From: Deltaproteobacteria bacterium Ga0077550
GTDB taxonomy: Bacteria; Myxococcota_A; Polyangia; Nannocystales; Nannocystaceae
Assembly (NCBI GenBank): GCA_001464385.1
Contig: LNFB01000248.1
Span: forward strand, 52,521 to 116,520
DNA length: 64,000 nucleotides
Direction of reading: 5' to 3'
This document shows, piece after piece, positions 10,156-19,332 of the stretch (position 1 is the stretch's first letter; the number at the start of each line of letters is the position of its first letter). The position numbers were made by a program, and so were the translations under genes. A model generated the notes under the pieces. It searched no databases. It was given only the letters and a program-made list of their open reading frames with translations, and had not been told where the DNA came from.

Positions 10156-11091
10156 TCAGCGACAGACGACCGCGTTCCCGTCACCGCCGGTCGCCCCCTC
10201 GGTCGGCAAGATGACCGGGAGGCAGAACGTCTCGGCCGTGGGGTGGGCGTACTCGTAGCAGCAGCGGAGCTCGTCGCCGTCGGCCGGGCACACCGAGCCC
10301 TTGGGCAGGCAGCAGGCCGCGCCGGCGCGCTCGATGTAGTCGAGGCAGTTCGGTTCGCAGGCGACGTTGGCCTGGGCGCCGAGCTGCTCGCACACCGGGA
10401 AGTCCTCGGCGAGGAGATCCTTGTCGAACATGTCGCCGTCGCAGACCTCCGCGAGGCTGACGGCCTGATCCATGATCGACACCCGCAGCGGCGGATCCAC
10501 GTTGCCGTTGCCGCAGTAGCCGCAGCTGGTGCGGTCGTAGGTGCAGTTCGGCAGGCACGACACGGCGGACCCCGACGAGTAGGGGAGGTTCATGTACGGC
10601 GAACGCAGCGGGTCGAGTTCGAGCGTCCCGGCACACGGCCGCGGGATCACGATGCCACCGTCCATGCCGATGTCGTCGCACTCCTCGCCCTCGTCGACGA
10701 TGCCGTTGCCGCAGTTGTCGCAGCTCGAGAAGTCGATCTTGCACTGGTTGCAGGTCGGCGTGCCCTCGCCCCAGCACGGGACGCCGACGCTGCTGCCGTC
10801 GCACTCCTCGCCCGCGTCGAAGTCGATGATGCCGTCCCCGCAGTTCACGCACTGCTCTTTGGTGTTGATGATCTTGCAGGTGTCTTCGTCGCACGCGCCA
10901 TCCCCGAAGGGGCGGTTGGTCCCGACGCACGCGTCGATGTAGCTCTGCCGATCACCGGGATCGCACTCTTCGCCCGCGAGCGTGTCGACGTAGCCGTCGC
11001 CACACGCCAGCGTGTGCTCGAGGTCGACGAGGCAAGCGTTGCCGACGGCGCAGCCGGCGGCAATGGCGAGTGCTGGGCCCCACGGCCGCAT
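10156..11091 (-). CDS. DUF4215-type Cys-rich repeat lipoprotein
   Basis: The 311-residue product has a signal peptide with a likely lipobox AAGC (Cys14). At least four copies of a motif like CGDGYVDTLAGEECD or CGNGIVDEGEECD follow. These are the DUF4215 / myxococcal Cys-rich repeats usually found on secreted or surface proteins. More cysteines fill the C-terminus (CCLPKGSVC, CCYEYAH). The protein should be extracellular and disulfide-rich. Its role is unknown. It is divergent from hemE. Confidence 0.88.
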   Translation of the reverse strand: MRPWGPALAIAAGCAVGNACLVDLEHTLACGDGYVDTLAGEECDPGDRQSYIDACVGTNRPFGDGACDEDTCKIINTKEQCVNCGDGIIDFDAGEECDGSSVGVPCWGEGTPTCNQCKIDFSSCDNCGNGIVDEGEECDDIGMDGGIVIPRPCAGTLELDPLRSPYMNLPYSSGSAVSCLPNCTYDRTSCGYCGNGNVDPPLRVSIMDQAVSLAEVCDGDMFDKDLLAEDFPVCEQLGAQANVACEPNCLDYIERAGAACCLPKGSVCPADGDELRCCYEYAHPTAETFCLPVILPTEGATGGDGNAVVCR

Positions 11092-11195
11092 GAGACCGGG
11101 AGTCTACACGGCCTTGGGCTCGGGTGCCCACGGCCGCCCCCGCCGTGCGTCGGGCGGCGCGGCGGGTCGGCGCGGTTGGTATGCTGCGCGCGGCC

Positions 11196-12248
11196 ATGCC
11201 CAGCGGCGAACCCAACCCGAACCACCCGCCAGACCCACGCTCCGGATTCCTCGCCGCCTGCCGTGGCGAGCGACCGGCGCGCACACCGATCTGGGTGATG
11301 CGCCAGGCCGGCCGCTACCTGCCCGAGTACCGCGAGGTCCGCTCGCGCGTGACGTTCGAGGAGCTGTGCCGCTCGCCCGAGCTCTGCGCCGAGGTCACGC
11401 TGCAGCCGATCGACCGCTTCGGGCTGGACGCTGCGATCCTGTTCTCCGACATCCTCGTGGTCTTCGACGCGATCGGCGTGCCCGTCGCGTTCAACCCCGC
11501 GCCGAAGGTGGCGAGCCCGGTGCGGACGGCGTCGGAGGTCGACGGACTCCGCTGGGGTCGCGCGGCCGACCACCTCGACTACGTCTACCAGGCGGTGCGT
11601 GCGTGCAAGCGCGCGCTGGCCGGCCGCGTGCCGCTCATCGGCTTCTGCGGCGCGCCGATGACCACCGCGAGCTACATGATCGAGGGCGGCGGATCGCGGG
11701 AGTTCGAGCACACCAAGGCGATGGCGTTCACCGAGCCGGCGCTGTTCGGGCGCATGCTCGAGCGCATCACCACGCTGCTCGTCGAGTACCTCGCCGGGCA
11801 GGTCGCGGCGGGCGCCGACGCGCTGCAGATCTTCGAGAGCTGGGGCGCGGCCTTCGCCCCCGACGACTACCGCATCCACGTGCTCCCGCACCTGCGGCGC
11901 CTCGTCGACGAGTGCAAGCCGCTCGGCGTGCCGATCATCCTCTTCGTCCGCGGCAACGCGAGTCTCCTGGCCCAGGCCGCCGAGCTCGACGCCGACGTCG
12001 TCGGGGTCGACTGGTCGATCGGCATGGCCGACGCGATCGAGGTCGTCGGCCCGCGGCGGGTCGTGCAGGGCAACCTCGATCCGCTCACGCTGCTCGGGCC
12101 CCCCGAGCTGGTCACCGCGAAGGCGGAGGCGATCGTCGCCGCCGGACGCCGCGCCCGCGCGCACATCTTCAACCTCGGCCACGGGATCTCGCGGCACACG
12201 GATCCGGCGATGGTGCAGCACCTCGTCGACGTGGTGCACGGGGCATGA
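11196..12248 (+). CDS. hemE: uroporphyrinogen decarboxylase
   Basis: HemE (EC 4.1.1.37) converts uroporphyrinogen III to coproporphyrinogen III in the haem pathway, in the cytoplasm. The 350-residue length is normal. The signature RTPIWVMRQAGRYLPEYR (cut here to its core, near residues 28-45) and the second signature GFCGAPMTTASYMIEG are intact, as are FSDILVVFDAIG and the C-terminal HIFNLGHGI. I chose the ATG at 11196; an in-frame ATG at 11181 would add five residues. Its stop overlaps the ATG of the next lipoprotein gene by 4 bp. No other haem gene is in the window. Confidence 0.97.
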   Translation: MPSGEPNPNHPPDPRSGFLAACRGERPARTPIWVMRQAGRYLPEYREVRSRVTFEELCRSPELCAEVTLQPIDRFGLDAAILFSDILVVFDAIGVPVAFNPAPKVASPVRTASEVDGLRWGRAADHLDYVYQAVRACKRALAGRVPLIGFCGAPMTTASYMIEGGGSREFEHTKAMAFTEPALFGRMLERITTLLVEYLAGQVAAGADALQIFESWGAAFAPDDYRIHVLPHLRRLVDECKPLGVPIILFVRGNASLLAQAAELDADVVGVDWSIGMADAIEVVGPRRVVQGNLDPLTLLGPPELVTAKAEAIVAAGRRARAHIFNLGHGISRHTDPAMVQHLVDVVHGA

Positions 12249-12772
12249 CCCGCGCGCCCACGCTCGCGCCCACGCTCGCGCTCGGCCTCGCGCTGGCGTG
12301 TCGAACGACACCGGCCGCCCCGCCGGTCGCGTCGGCGCCGGCGGGCGCGTTGCCGCCGAGCCGCCACACCGCGGGCGAGGTCGTGGAGGCGAACGTCCCG
12401 CTGCAGCACGGCGGGGTGCTCGGGCTCGCGGAGCTGCGCGGCAAGCTGGTCGTGCTCGAGCTCGTCGACGCCGCGCACCGCGACGCGGCGATCGAGTCGG
12501 AGTACGCCGCGCTGCAGGCCGAGGGCGACGGCCGCCTCGCGGTCGTGATGGTGTCGCTCGACGCCGACGGCTGGGGTGGTGACGTGCCGCCGTTCGTGCT
12601 CGGCTGGGATCCCCAGGGGGCGCTCGCGGCCCGTCTCCACGCCGCGGGCGTGCCCTGCGTGCTGCTGCTCGACGGCGCGGGGCGCATCGTCGCCCAGTAC
12701 TCCGGCGCGCGCGCCCCGGGTCATGGGCAGCTCGTCGCGGCCGCGCGCGCCGCCCTGCCGACCGTCCGGTGA
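12245..12772 (+). CDS. thioredoxin-fold (redoxin/TlpA-like) lipoprotein lacking CXXC
   Basis: The 175-residue product has a signal peptide ending in lipobox ALAC (Cys about 19) and a Pro/Ala linker. The rest looks like a redoxin fold: GLAELRGKLVVLELVD near 55-70, LAVVMVSLDADGW, then GVPCVLLLDGAGRIVAQYSG near the C-terminus. Where thioredoxins have WCPPC, this protein has LVDAAHRDA, so it lacks the usual active-site cysteines. It may be a non-catalytic binder. The ATGA overlap ties its translation to hemE, an odd pairing. Fold assignment is moderate. Confidence 0.7.
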   Translation: MTRAPTLAPTLALGLALACRTTPAAPPVASAPAGALPPSRHTAGEVVEANVPLQHGGVLGLAELRGKLVVLELVDAAHRDAAIESEYAALQAEGDGRLAVVMVSLDADGWGGDVPPFVLGWDPQGALAARLHAAGVPCVLLLDGAGRIVAQYSGARAPGHGQLVAAARAALPTVR

Positions 12773-12779
12773 TGCGCGC

Positions 12780-13790
12780 TCACGCGGCGCTGGCGAGCAG
12801 CGCGTCGAGGTGGTCGCCGACGAGCTCCCAGTCGGGGCGGAGCTCGAGCGCGATCTCGAGGTGCTCGATGGCGAGCTCGCGATCACCCTCGCGGGCGCGG
12901 ACCTGGTAGCACAGGCCGAGATCGACGTGGGCCTCGGCGGCCTCGGGATCCTGCTTGACCACGAAGCGCAGCACGCTGATCGCCTCGTTGTACTGTCGCG
13001 CCTCGAAGAACGCGGTGGCGAAGGCCCGCAGCAGCTCGTGGTCGAACTCGCCGGCGTGGAGGGTCTCGGCCAGCGCGAGCCGTGCGTCGTCGTAGGCGCC
13101 GCGCACGAGATGACCGCGGGCGCGATCGAGGGCGGGCTGCCCGGGACGGACCAGCCGCGCGGCGTTGTTCATCAGCGTCGCGTGGCATTCTGCGCATGGC
13201 CGCTCGGGCGCCGAGTCCAGCGATGCGGTGGTGGGATCCTGCCGCATGACGCACTCGGGATCGTCGTGGTGGTGCAGGCCGAGCGCATGCCCGACCTCGT
13301 GCAGCACGAGCTTGTGCAGGCGGCGGCGCAGCCGCTCGGCGCCGTCGTCGTCGATCCGCGAGAGGGACACGAGCGCGATGCGATCGGTCAGGCTCGCGAG
13401 GCCGAACACATAGGGCTTGTCGACCTCGTAGATGTCGACCTCGGTGACGTCGAGCTCGACGAGGGCGTCCGGGCTGCGGTCGCGGAACAGGACGTTGATG
13501 GCGGCGCGGGCGTCGAGCTGCGAGCGGCCCTCGTCCCACGCCGACCACACCGCGAGCAGGTCGCGCTTCTCACCGATCTCGCAGCGCACGGGGTATGTGC
13601 GTAGGAGGCTGCGACACGCGGAGCGCAGGCGATCGTGGGGCACCGGTCCGAGCGCGCGGATGAGGACGAGCGGCCGCACCGCATCGGACTCGACGCTGGC
13701 CACCGGCGCGGACTGCCCATCGCGCGGCAGCGCGAGCAGCAGCGCGGCGGCCCACAGGAGGCCAAGCAGTATCGACCAGGTTCGACGCAT
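12780..13790 (-). CDS. archaemetzincin-like zinc protease with TPR tail, secreted
   Basis: The 336-residue product starts at the ATG at 13790, giving a signal peptide (hydrophobic 6-22, site near GQSAPV). The catalytic motif is HEVGHALGLHH (164-174), so H164, H168 and H174 bind zinc and E165 is the base. Met182 follows as the Met-turn. The archaemetzincin structural zinc site normally has four cysteines; here the first is His175, with Cys180, Cys199 and Cys202 kept. The C-terminal third (about 215-336) is two to three TPR-like helix pairs (AIEHLEIALELRPDW). The signal peptide and TPR tail are unusual for archaemetzincins. It is convergent with the redoxin-like gene, 7 bp apart. Confidence 0.82.
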   Translation of the reverse strand: MRRTWSILLGLLWAAALLLALPRDGQSAPVASVESDAVRPLVLIRALGPVPHDRLRSACRSLLRTYPVRCEIGEKRDLLAVWSAWDEGRSQLDARAAINVLFRDRSPDALVELDVTEVDIYEVDKPYVFGLASLTDRIALVSLSRIDDDGAERLRRRLHKLVLHEVGHALGLHHHDDPECVMRQDPTTASLDSAPERPCAECHATLMNNAARLVRPGQPALDRARGHLVRGAYDDARLALAETLHAGEFDHELLRAFATAFFEARQYNEAISVLRFVVKQDPEAAEAHVDLGLCYQVRAREGDRELAIEHLEIALELRPDWELVGDHLDALLASAA

Positions 13791-14003
13791 GGGACGGGAG
13801 CGGTGGCGCCGGCCGGGTTCGGGCTGCGCCACACGTCGGGGTTCTGCTTCAGCCTACGCACCTTGTACCCCCGCTCCAAGGCGAAAGTTCGACGCCCGCG
13901 TCGCGGACCAAGAGCGGCGGTGCGAAGCCACACGTGCGGCGATGGGCGTCGTTCGACGTTCTGATGGGCGCAGAGGCGTTCCTTTCGCCACACTCGCACC
14001 CCG

Positions 14004-14972
14004 GTGAGCTCCGAACCACCCGCCGCGGCCGCCCCGCCCGCCTCCGCCAAGGGCCCCAACACCGCACCCTCGGGCGGCGCCCGCACCGAGTGGAGCATCG
14101 GCGAGCTCCTGCGTTGGACGCAGGCCCGCTTCGCGGAGCTCGGCATCGCGGAGGCGCGCCTCGACGCCGAGCACCTCCTCGCCCACGCGCTCGGGTGCCC
14201 GCGGATGACGCTCTACACCGAGCACGATCGTCCGGTCGACGACGAGGCCCGCGGGCGGTTCCGCGAGTTCGTCCGTCGTCGCCTCGGTCGCGAGCCCGTG
14301 GCGCACATCGAAGGCAAACGCGGTTTCCATGCCCTCGGCCTCGAGCTCGAGGTCGATCGTCGCGTCTTGGTGCCGCGGCCCGAGACCGAGCACCTCGTCG
14401 ACTGGCTGCTCGAGGACCGCACCAAGGGCGAGCCCGGCCACGTGATCGACGTGGGCACCGGCTCGGGGGCGATCGCCCTCGCGGTCAAGCATGCGCGACC
14501 CGAGCTCACCGTCACGGGCGTCGATGTCTCCGACGACGCGCTCACGGTCGCGCGGGCGAACGCGACGCGGCTGGGCGCCGACGTGGCGCTCGAGCGATCC
14601 GATCTGCTGGCCGACGTGCCCACGCCCCCGGGCGGGTGGGACGCGGTCGCGGCCAACTTGCCGTACATCCCCACGGCCGTCATCGCGACGCTCGAGCCCG
14701 AGGTGCGGCTGTTCGAGCCGACGCTCGCCCTCGACGGTGGCGCGGAGGGGCTCGACCTCATCGCGCGACTCTTGGATCAGCTCGTGCGCCCCGGGGTGCT
14801 CGCGTCGACGGGCGCGTTCTACCTCGAGGTCGGGTTCGATCAGTCCGCGCGCGTCGCCGCGATGGTGCGCGCGCGCGGATTCGAGGCGGCGGTGCGCAAC
14901 GACTACGCGGGGATCGGTCGCATCGTCCGTGGACGGGCCGCGGTGGTTCCCGACGCTGGCGAGGCCGAGTAG
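14004..14972 (+). CDS. prmC: peptide chain release factor N5-glutamine methyltransferase
   Basis: PrmC (HemK) methylates the Gln of the GGQ motif in release factors RF1/RF2. The 322-residue protein has the helical N-terminal domain (about 28-105), then the SAM-binding fold with motif I VIDVGTGSGAIAL and the active-site NLPYIP in place of the commoner NPPY. VPRPETEHLVDW is also characteristic. The start is a GTG at 14004. The first 27 residues are Ala/Pro-rich and not part of the family fold, so a later start is possible. A parvulin-like lipoprotein gene follows 13 bp later. Confidence 0.93.
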   Translation: MSSEPPAAAAPPASAKGPNTAPSGGARTEWSIGELLRWTQARFAELGIAEARLDAEHLLAHALGCPRMTLYTEHDRPVDDEARGRFREFVRRRLGREPVAHIEGKRGFHALGLELEVDRRVLVPRPETEHLVDWLLEDRTKGEPGHVIDVGTGSGAIALAVKHARPELTVTGVDVSDDALTVARANATRLGADVALERSDLLADVPTPPGGWDAVAANLPYIPTAVIATLEPEVRLFEPTLALDGGAEGLDLIARLLDQLVRPGVLASTGAFYLEVGFDQSARVAAMVRARGFEAAVRNDYAGIGRIVRGRAAVVPDAGEAE

Positions 14973-14985
14973 GCTCCGCGTCCCG

Positions 14986-16218
14986 ATGCGCGTGTCGAGC
15001 CCTGCGGCCCCCCTCCTCATCGCCATCCTCGCGATGGTCGCCTGCCAACCCGAGCCGACCGTCGCGCCTGCGCCCACGGCCGCTCCCCGCGACGAGGGGA
15101 TCGTCGTGCCCGACGATGCCTACGCGATCGCGGGCGGCGTCACGATCCCGCGGCTCGCGTTCGACGAGGCGCTGGCGAAGCTCTCGTCGGGCGGGCCGGC
15201 GAGCCGAGACGATCGGGGCCTGCGGCAGCGCGTCGGCCTCGCCCTGGTGACGCGCGCGCTCGTTGGCCGCGAGCTCGAGCGCCTCGGCCTCCGCGACGCC
15301 GCGGAGCTCGAGCGTCGCGCGCTGCCGCTGACGCTGGCCCTGGAGCGCGAGCGCGGGGCCGTGGCGCCGACGTGGTGGTCGATCCCGCCGCTCTCCAGCG
15401 AGGATCTCCCGGGGGCCGTCGTCGTCGCCGCCGACTTGGTCGTCGCGGCGCCACAGGAGGAGCTCGCCGCCGAGTACGAGCGGCAGAAGGACCGATGGAC
15501 CTCCGAGAAGCCGTGGCTGCGGCTCGACGTGTGGAGCTTGCGCTACGACGACGCGGTCGGCGTGCCCGAGTGCGATGGCTACATCGCGAAGTATCGCCGG
15601 TGCACCGCGAAGTTCCCCGCCGCGACGCAGCCGACGGTGCTCGCCGATCTCTCGCGACAGGCGTCGCAGTGGCGGTTGGCCGCCGAGGATCCCGAGCGCC
15701 GCGAGTTGCTGCGCACCGAGTGCGGCGCGGTCGAGACCGAGGCGATGCAGCAGACGGCGTCGATGGGCTGCGACTGGAACACCGACGCCACGTCCGCCGA
15801 GCGCAAGGCGACCGCGGCCCGCCGCGCCGAGCTCCGCGGGAGCGGCGAGTCGGCCCGCGCGCGGCTCGCCGCCGGCGAGGATCTCGTCGCGGTCACCGCT
15901 GCGGCGGGCGGCGTGGCCGGGGCCGGGGCGATGCTCTCCAGTGACGAGCTGCCCAAGTCGGTCGTCGCGGCGGCCAAGGGCCTCGCGGTCGGGAAGGCCT
16001 CGAAGCTGGTGGACGACGGTCACGCCTGGACGGTCGTGCGGCTCGTCGAGCGTCACCCCGCCGGTACGTTGCCGCTCGAGGCGGTGGCGCGCGACGTGGC
16101 CGATGATCTTCGGATCCGCCGGCTCGCGGAGGCGCTCGAAGCGTTGCCGACGACGCTGCGGGGGAAATACGAGGTCGTGCTCCATGCGTCGGTCGAGTCG
16201 CTGGACGCCGGTCCGTGA
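14986..16218 (+). CDS. parvulin-like peptidyl-prolyl isomerase lipoprotein
   Basis: The 410-residue product begins at the ATG at 14986 with a signal peptide and lipobox-like MVAC (Cys20). A SurA/PpiC-like N-terminal helical part spans about 45-180 (RLAFDEALAKLSSG, then ELAAEYERQKDRW). A degenerate rotamase domain covers about 285-350 (ARLAAGEDLVAVTAAAGGVAGAGAM, DELPKSVVAAAKGLAVGKAS, AWTVVRLVERH). It probably helps fold exported proteins. Four to five cysteines in the middle (CDGY, RRCTAKF, RTECG, GCDW) are unusual for this family and may form disulfides. Confidence 0.75.
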   Translation: MRVSSPAAPLLIAILAMVACQPEPTVAPAPTAAPRDEGIVVPDDAYAIAGGVTIPRLAFDEALAKLSSGGPASRDDRGLRQRVGLALVTRALVGRELERLGLRDAAELERRALPLTLALERERGAVAPTWWSIPPLSSEDLPGAVVVAADLVVAAPQEELAAEYERQKDRWTSEKPWLRLDVWSLRYDDAVGVPECDGYIAKYRRCTAKFPAATQPTVLADLSRQASQWRLAAEDPERRELLRTECGAVETEAMQQTASMGCDWNTDATSAERKATAARRAELRGSGESARARLAAGEDLVAVTAAAGGVAGAGAMLSSDELPKSVVAAAKGLAVGKASKLVDDGHAWTVVRLVERHPAGTLPLEAVARDVADDLRIRRLAEALEALPTTLRGKYEVVLHASVESLDAGP

Positions 16219-16325
16219 GCCGTTCGATGCCCGTCGCCGATGTCGAGGCAGGTCGCGGCCTCGGCGACACCCGGTGACACCCACCGTGGGTCCGTGCGAG
16301 CCTGTGGCCGCCGGAGCTGCCCACG

Positions 16326-18584
16326 ATGCCGATGCACCAAATTGAGCGGGTCACCTACGACTTCGTCTGCGACGAGGGCCCGTCCGGTGAGTTCAACGTC
16401 CATCGCATGCGGATGGTCGAGGCGGTCGACTCGACCTTCGAACTCGACCTCGAGGTGGTGAGCCACGAGCTCGACGCCGCCATCGACACCTTCCTCGGCG
16501 CGGCGTGCCGCCTCGACATCGTGCGCGGGGATCGCCTGCGCCCGGTGTTCGGCATCATCGATCGGGTCGAGTTCATCGGCCGGACCGAGGAACAGATCAT
16601 CGTCGGCCTGCGGATCGTGCCCGCGTTCGCACTGCTCGGCCAGCGCGTGAACTCGCGCATCTTCCAGGACATGAGCGTGCTCGACATCGTCGCCGCCGTG
16701 CTCGGCGAGGCGCTCGGCGACTACGCGCGGACCCACGACCCCGGCGCGTCGTCGCGGGGCACCGAGCCGCGCGACTACTGCGTGCAGTACCGCGAGTCGG
16801 ATCGGGACTTCGTCGAGCGCCTGCTCGAGGAGGAGGGCATCTCCTATCACTTCGTGCACGACGAGGGCGTCGGTCACGAGGTGCTGACCTTCACCTACGA
16901 GAACGACGAGTTCGTCGACATCGTCAACGTCGACGGCTCGGCGCTGGTGCCGATCGTCCCCGGATCGAGCGCGGACGAGCACGACGTCGAGTCGCTCGCC
17001 GGGCTCGACTACGCGTGCACGCTGACGTCGACCGCCACGCTGCACATGGACTTCGACTGGAAGGCCCCGACGGCGCCGCTGCTCAGCCCCTCCGACGGCG
17101 CCGACGATCGCGGTCGCACGCGCCGGGTGTACCGCCACGACCAGCGCCGGTTCATCGCCGACGATGGACCAACGCGGGCGCCGGAGCACCAAGCCGCGCT
17201 CGCGCTGCCGGGCAAGGTCGGCCGCGGGACCGGCAACGTCATCACGTTCGTGCCGTGCGGCGTGTTCGAGCTCGAGCGGCACCATCGCGCCGATCTCGAG
17301 CAGCGCTGGGTCATCACCCGCGTCGAGCACCGCGGCTCGGCGCCCGAGGTGCTGCTGGCGACCTCGGGCGGCAACGCGGCGAGCACGGGGCGCTACCTCA
17401 ACGTGGTGTCGTGCGTGCCGGCGACGGTGACGATCCGCCCGGCGCGGCGCATCCCCAAGCCGCGCGCGTGGGGTCCCGAGACCGCCACCGTGGTCGGCCC
17501 CTCCGGCGAGGAGATCCACACCGACGAGTTCGGTCGGATCAAGGTCCAGTTCCACTGGGAGGAGCAGCCCAAGAAGGACGATACGTCCTCGTGCTGGATC
17601 CGCGTCCGACAGAACTGGGCCGGCCCCGGCTGGGGCTTCCAGTTCATCCCGCGGATCGGCATGGAGGTCGTGGTCGAGTTCCTCTCCGGCAACCCCGATC
17701 GACCGCTGGTCAACGGCTGCGTCTACAACGGCGACAACTCCCCGCCGTACGCGCTGCCCGGCGAGAAGACCAAGAGCGGGGTCAAGACCACCAGCGTCGG
17801 CGGCTCGGGCTCGAACGAGCTCCGCTTCGAGGACGCCTCGGGCTCCGAGGAGTTCTACATCCACGCGCAGAAGGACATGAAATCGGTCGTGCTCAACGAC
17901 CAGACCCTGAGCGTGGGCCATGACCGGTCGATCACGGTGTCCAACAACCTCACCGATGCCATCACCAAGGACAAGACCATCACGGTCGGCGGCAACCACA
18001 CCGAGACCATCAGCGGGAACATGGAGCTGACGGTCTCGAAGAGCCAGACCATCTCGGTCACGCAGAACGTCACCGAGACCATCAGCGGCAAGCGCGAGCA
18101 GACCATCTCGAAGACGAGCAAGGTCAACATCACGCTGGCCTCCGACGAGTTCGTCGGCGCCAAGAAGAGCGTCAAGGTGATCGGGCTCTACAGCGAGCAG
18201 GTCGGGGCGTCGCGGAGCATCACCGCGGTCGGCGCGATGACGTTCACCGCCGGTGCCAGCGGCAAGTTCCAGTGCGCGCGCAACATCATGGTCAAGGCCC
18301 GCAAGAACCTGGCGCTCGAGGGCGACGAGAACCTCAACACGAAGTCGGGCAAGAAGACCCACATGGAATCGGGCGACGACATGTCGATCGACGCCAAGAA
18401 GAACTTTGCCATCACGGTGGCCGAGTCCTTCACCATCAAGTGCGGCAGCTCCGAGTTCTCGATGAAGAAAGACGGCACGATCCTCATCAAGGGCAAGGAC
18501 ATCACCGTCAAGGGCTCCGGCAAGATCCAGGTCAAGGCCGACGGCGACGTGGTGATCAAGGGCACGAAGGTGACGCAGAACTGA
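16326..18584 (+). CDS. vgrG: type VI secretion spike protein VgrG
   Basis: The 752-residue protein has the full VgrG plan. A gp27-like base (about 1-370) includes YCVQYRESDRDFVERLLEEEG. A gp5 OB-fold (about 390-480) has GEEIHTDEFGRIKVQFHWE and SCWIRVRQNWAGPGWGFQFIPR. A long gp5C needle of beta-helix repeats runs from about 520 to the end (SITVSNNLTDAITKDKTITVGG and similar). No effector domain is fused after the needle. No Hcp, PAAR, DUF4123 adaptor, ClpV or sheath gene is nearby, so this is an isolated vgrG whose secretion apparatus must lie elsewhere if it functions. Confidence 0.95.
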   Translation: MPMHQIERVTYDFVCDEGPSGEFNVHRMRMVEAVDSTFELDLEVVSHELDAAIDTFLGAACRLDIVRGDRLRPVFGIIDRVEFIGRTEEQIIVGLRIVPAFALLGQRVNSRIFQDMSVLDIVAAVLGEALGDYARTHDPGASSRGTEPRDYCVQYRESDRDFVERLLEEEGISYHFVHDEGVGHEVLTFTYENDEFVDIVNVDGSALVPIVPGSSADEHDVESLAGLDYACTLTSTATLHMDFDWKAPTAPLLSPSDGADDRGRTRRVYRHDQRRFIADDGPTRAPEHQAALALPGKVGRGTGNVITFVPCGVFELERHHRADLEQRWVITRVEHRGSAPEVLLATSGGNAASTGRYLNVVSCVPATVTIRPARRIPKPRAWGPETATVVGPSGEEIHTDEFGRIKVQFHWEEQPKKDDTSSCWIRVRQNWAGPGWGFQFIPRIGMEVVVEFLSGNPDRPLVNGCVYNGDNSPPYALPGEKTKSGVKTTSVGGSGSNELRFEDASGSEEFYIHAQKDMKSVVLNDQTLSVGHDRSITVSNNLTDAITKDKTITVGGNHTETISGNMELTVSKSQTISVTQNVTETISGKREQTISKTSKVNITLASDEFVGAKKSVKVIGLYSEQVGASRSITAVGAMTFTAGASGKFQCARNIMVKARKNLALEGDENLNTKSGKKTHMESGDDMSIDAKKNFAITVAESFTIKCGSSEFSMKKDGTILIKGKDITVKGSGKIQVKADGDVVIKGTKVTQN

Positions 18585-18614
18585 CGCGACGCGGCCTCGG
18601 GCGCGGTGCGCTGC

Positions 18615-19241
18615 TCATAGCCGCCCCGTCACCGCGTAGGCGACGAGCGCCGCGACCTCGCGCAGGGCGCCCCACGTCCGTGTCGCCGCGTGCGGGTTCA
18701 CGGTCCCGACCGCCGCGACGCGCTCGAAGTGCCGGAGGAACACGAGGCGCGCCCGCGTGACGTGGTAGGCGTCGCTGACGATGACGACGTCGTCGACGTC
18801 GACGATGGCCGCGGCACGGCTCGCGTTCTCCTCGGTCGACGTCGAGGTGCGCTCGATCGTGATCGCCTCGTCGGGGACGCCGAGCGATCGGGCGAGCGAC
18901 GCGGCGGCGTCCGCCTCGGAGACGCCCCCGCGGCCGACGCCTCCGGTGGTGACGAGCCGCGGGGCGACGCCCGCTGCCCACAGCTGCGCTGCGGCGTGGA
19001 CCCGCGCGCGCAGGGCCCACGAGGGCTGACCGTCGTCGTCGAGGCCGCACCCCAGCACGACGATCGCCTGCCACGGTCCCGGCGGCGGCGCGTCGATCCG
19101 GCCCCGTCGATCGAGGACGAGGGCCGCGAGGCACCACGCCAGCGCGAGCACCATCGCGAGCGCGGCGAGCCTGCGGGCCCAGCGGCGACGGCCGGCGGGA
19201 CCGACGATCGAGGGGGCGCCGGCGTTCGTCACCGCGACCAT
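18615..19241 (-). CDS. YdcF/DUF218 family membrane protein
   Basis: The 208-residue product starts at the ATG at 19241. One membrane helix lies at about 24-44. The DUF218 domain follows: AIVVLGCGLDDDGQPS, LVTTGGVGRGGVSEADAAAS, ERTSTSTEENA and VIVSDAYHVTRARLVF. These are the family hallmarks. YdcF/SanA-like proteins are linked to envelope functions, but the reaction is not settled. It converges on vgrG with a 30-bp gap and is divergent from the next lipoprotein. Confidence 0.9.
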   Translation of the reverse strand: MVAVTNAGAPSIVGPAGRRRWARRLAALAMVLALAWCLAALVLDRRGRIDAPPPGPWQAIVVLGCGLDDDGQPSWALRARVHAAAQLWAAGVAPRLVTTGGVGRGGVSEADAAASLARSLGVPDEAITIERTSTSTEENASRAAAIVDVDDVVIVSDAYHVTRARLVFLRHFERVAAVGTVNPHAATRTWGALREVAALVAYAVTGRL

Positions 19242-19332
19242 GCTCGCCCGTGCGACGCCCGGGGCCCAGGGCGGATTCCGTCGGACCTCCGAAAATTGGC
19301 GCCGCGCTCCCCGGCCGCGTAGCGTCCCGGGC

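Noticed and set aside
16219..16325. A small adaptor or PAAR gene before vgrG
   Set aside because: The 106-bp gap holds no frame of useful length; only a short CCCAC/GTGGG hairpin is visible.
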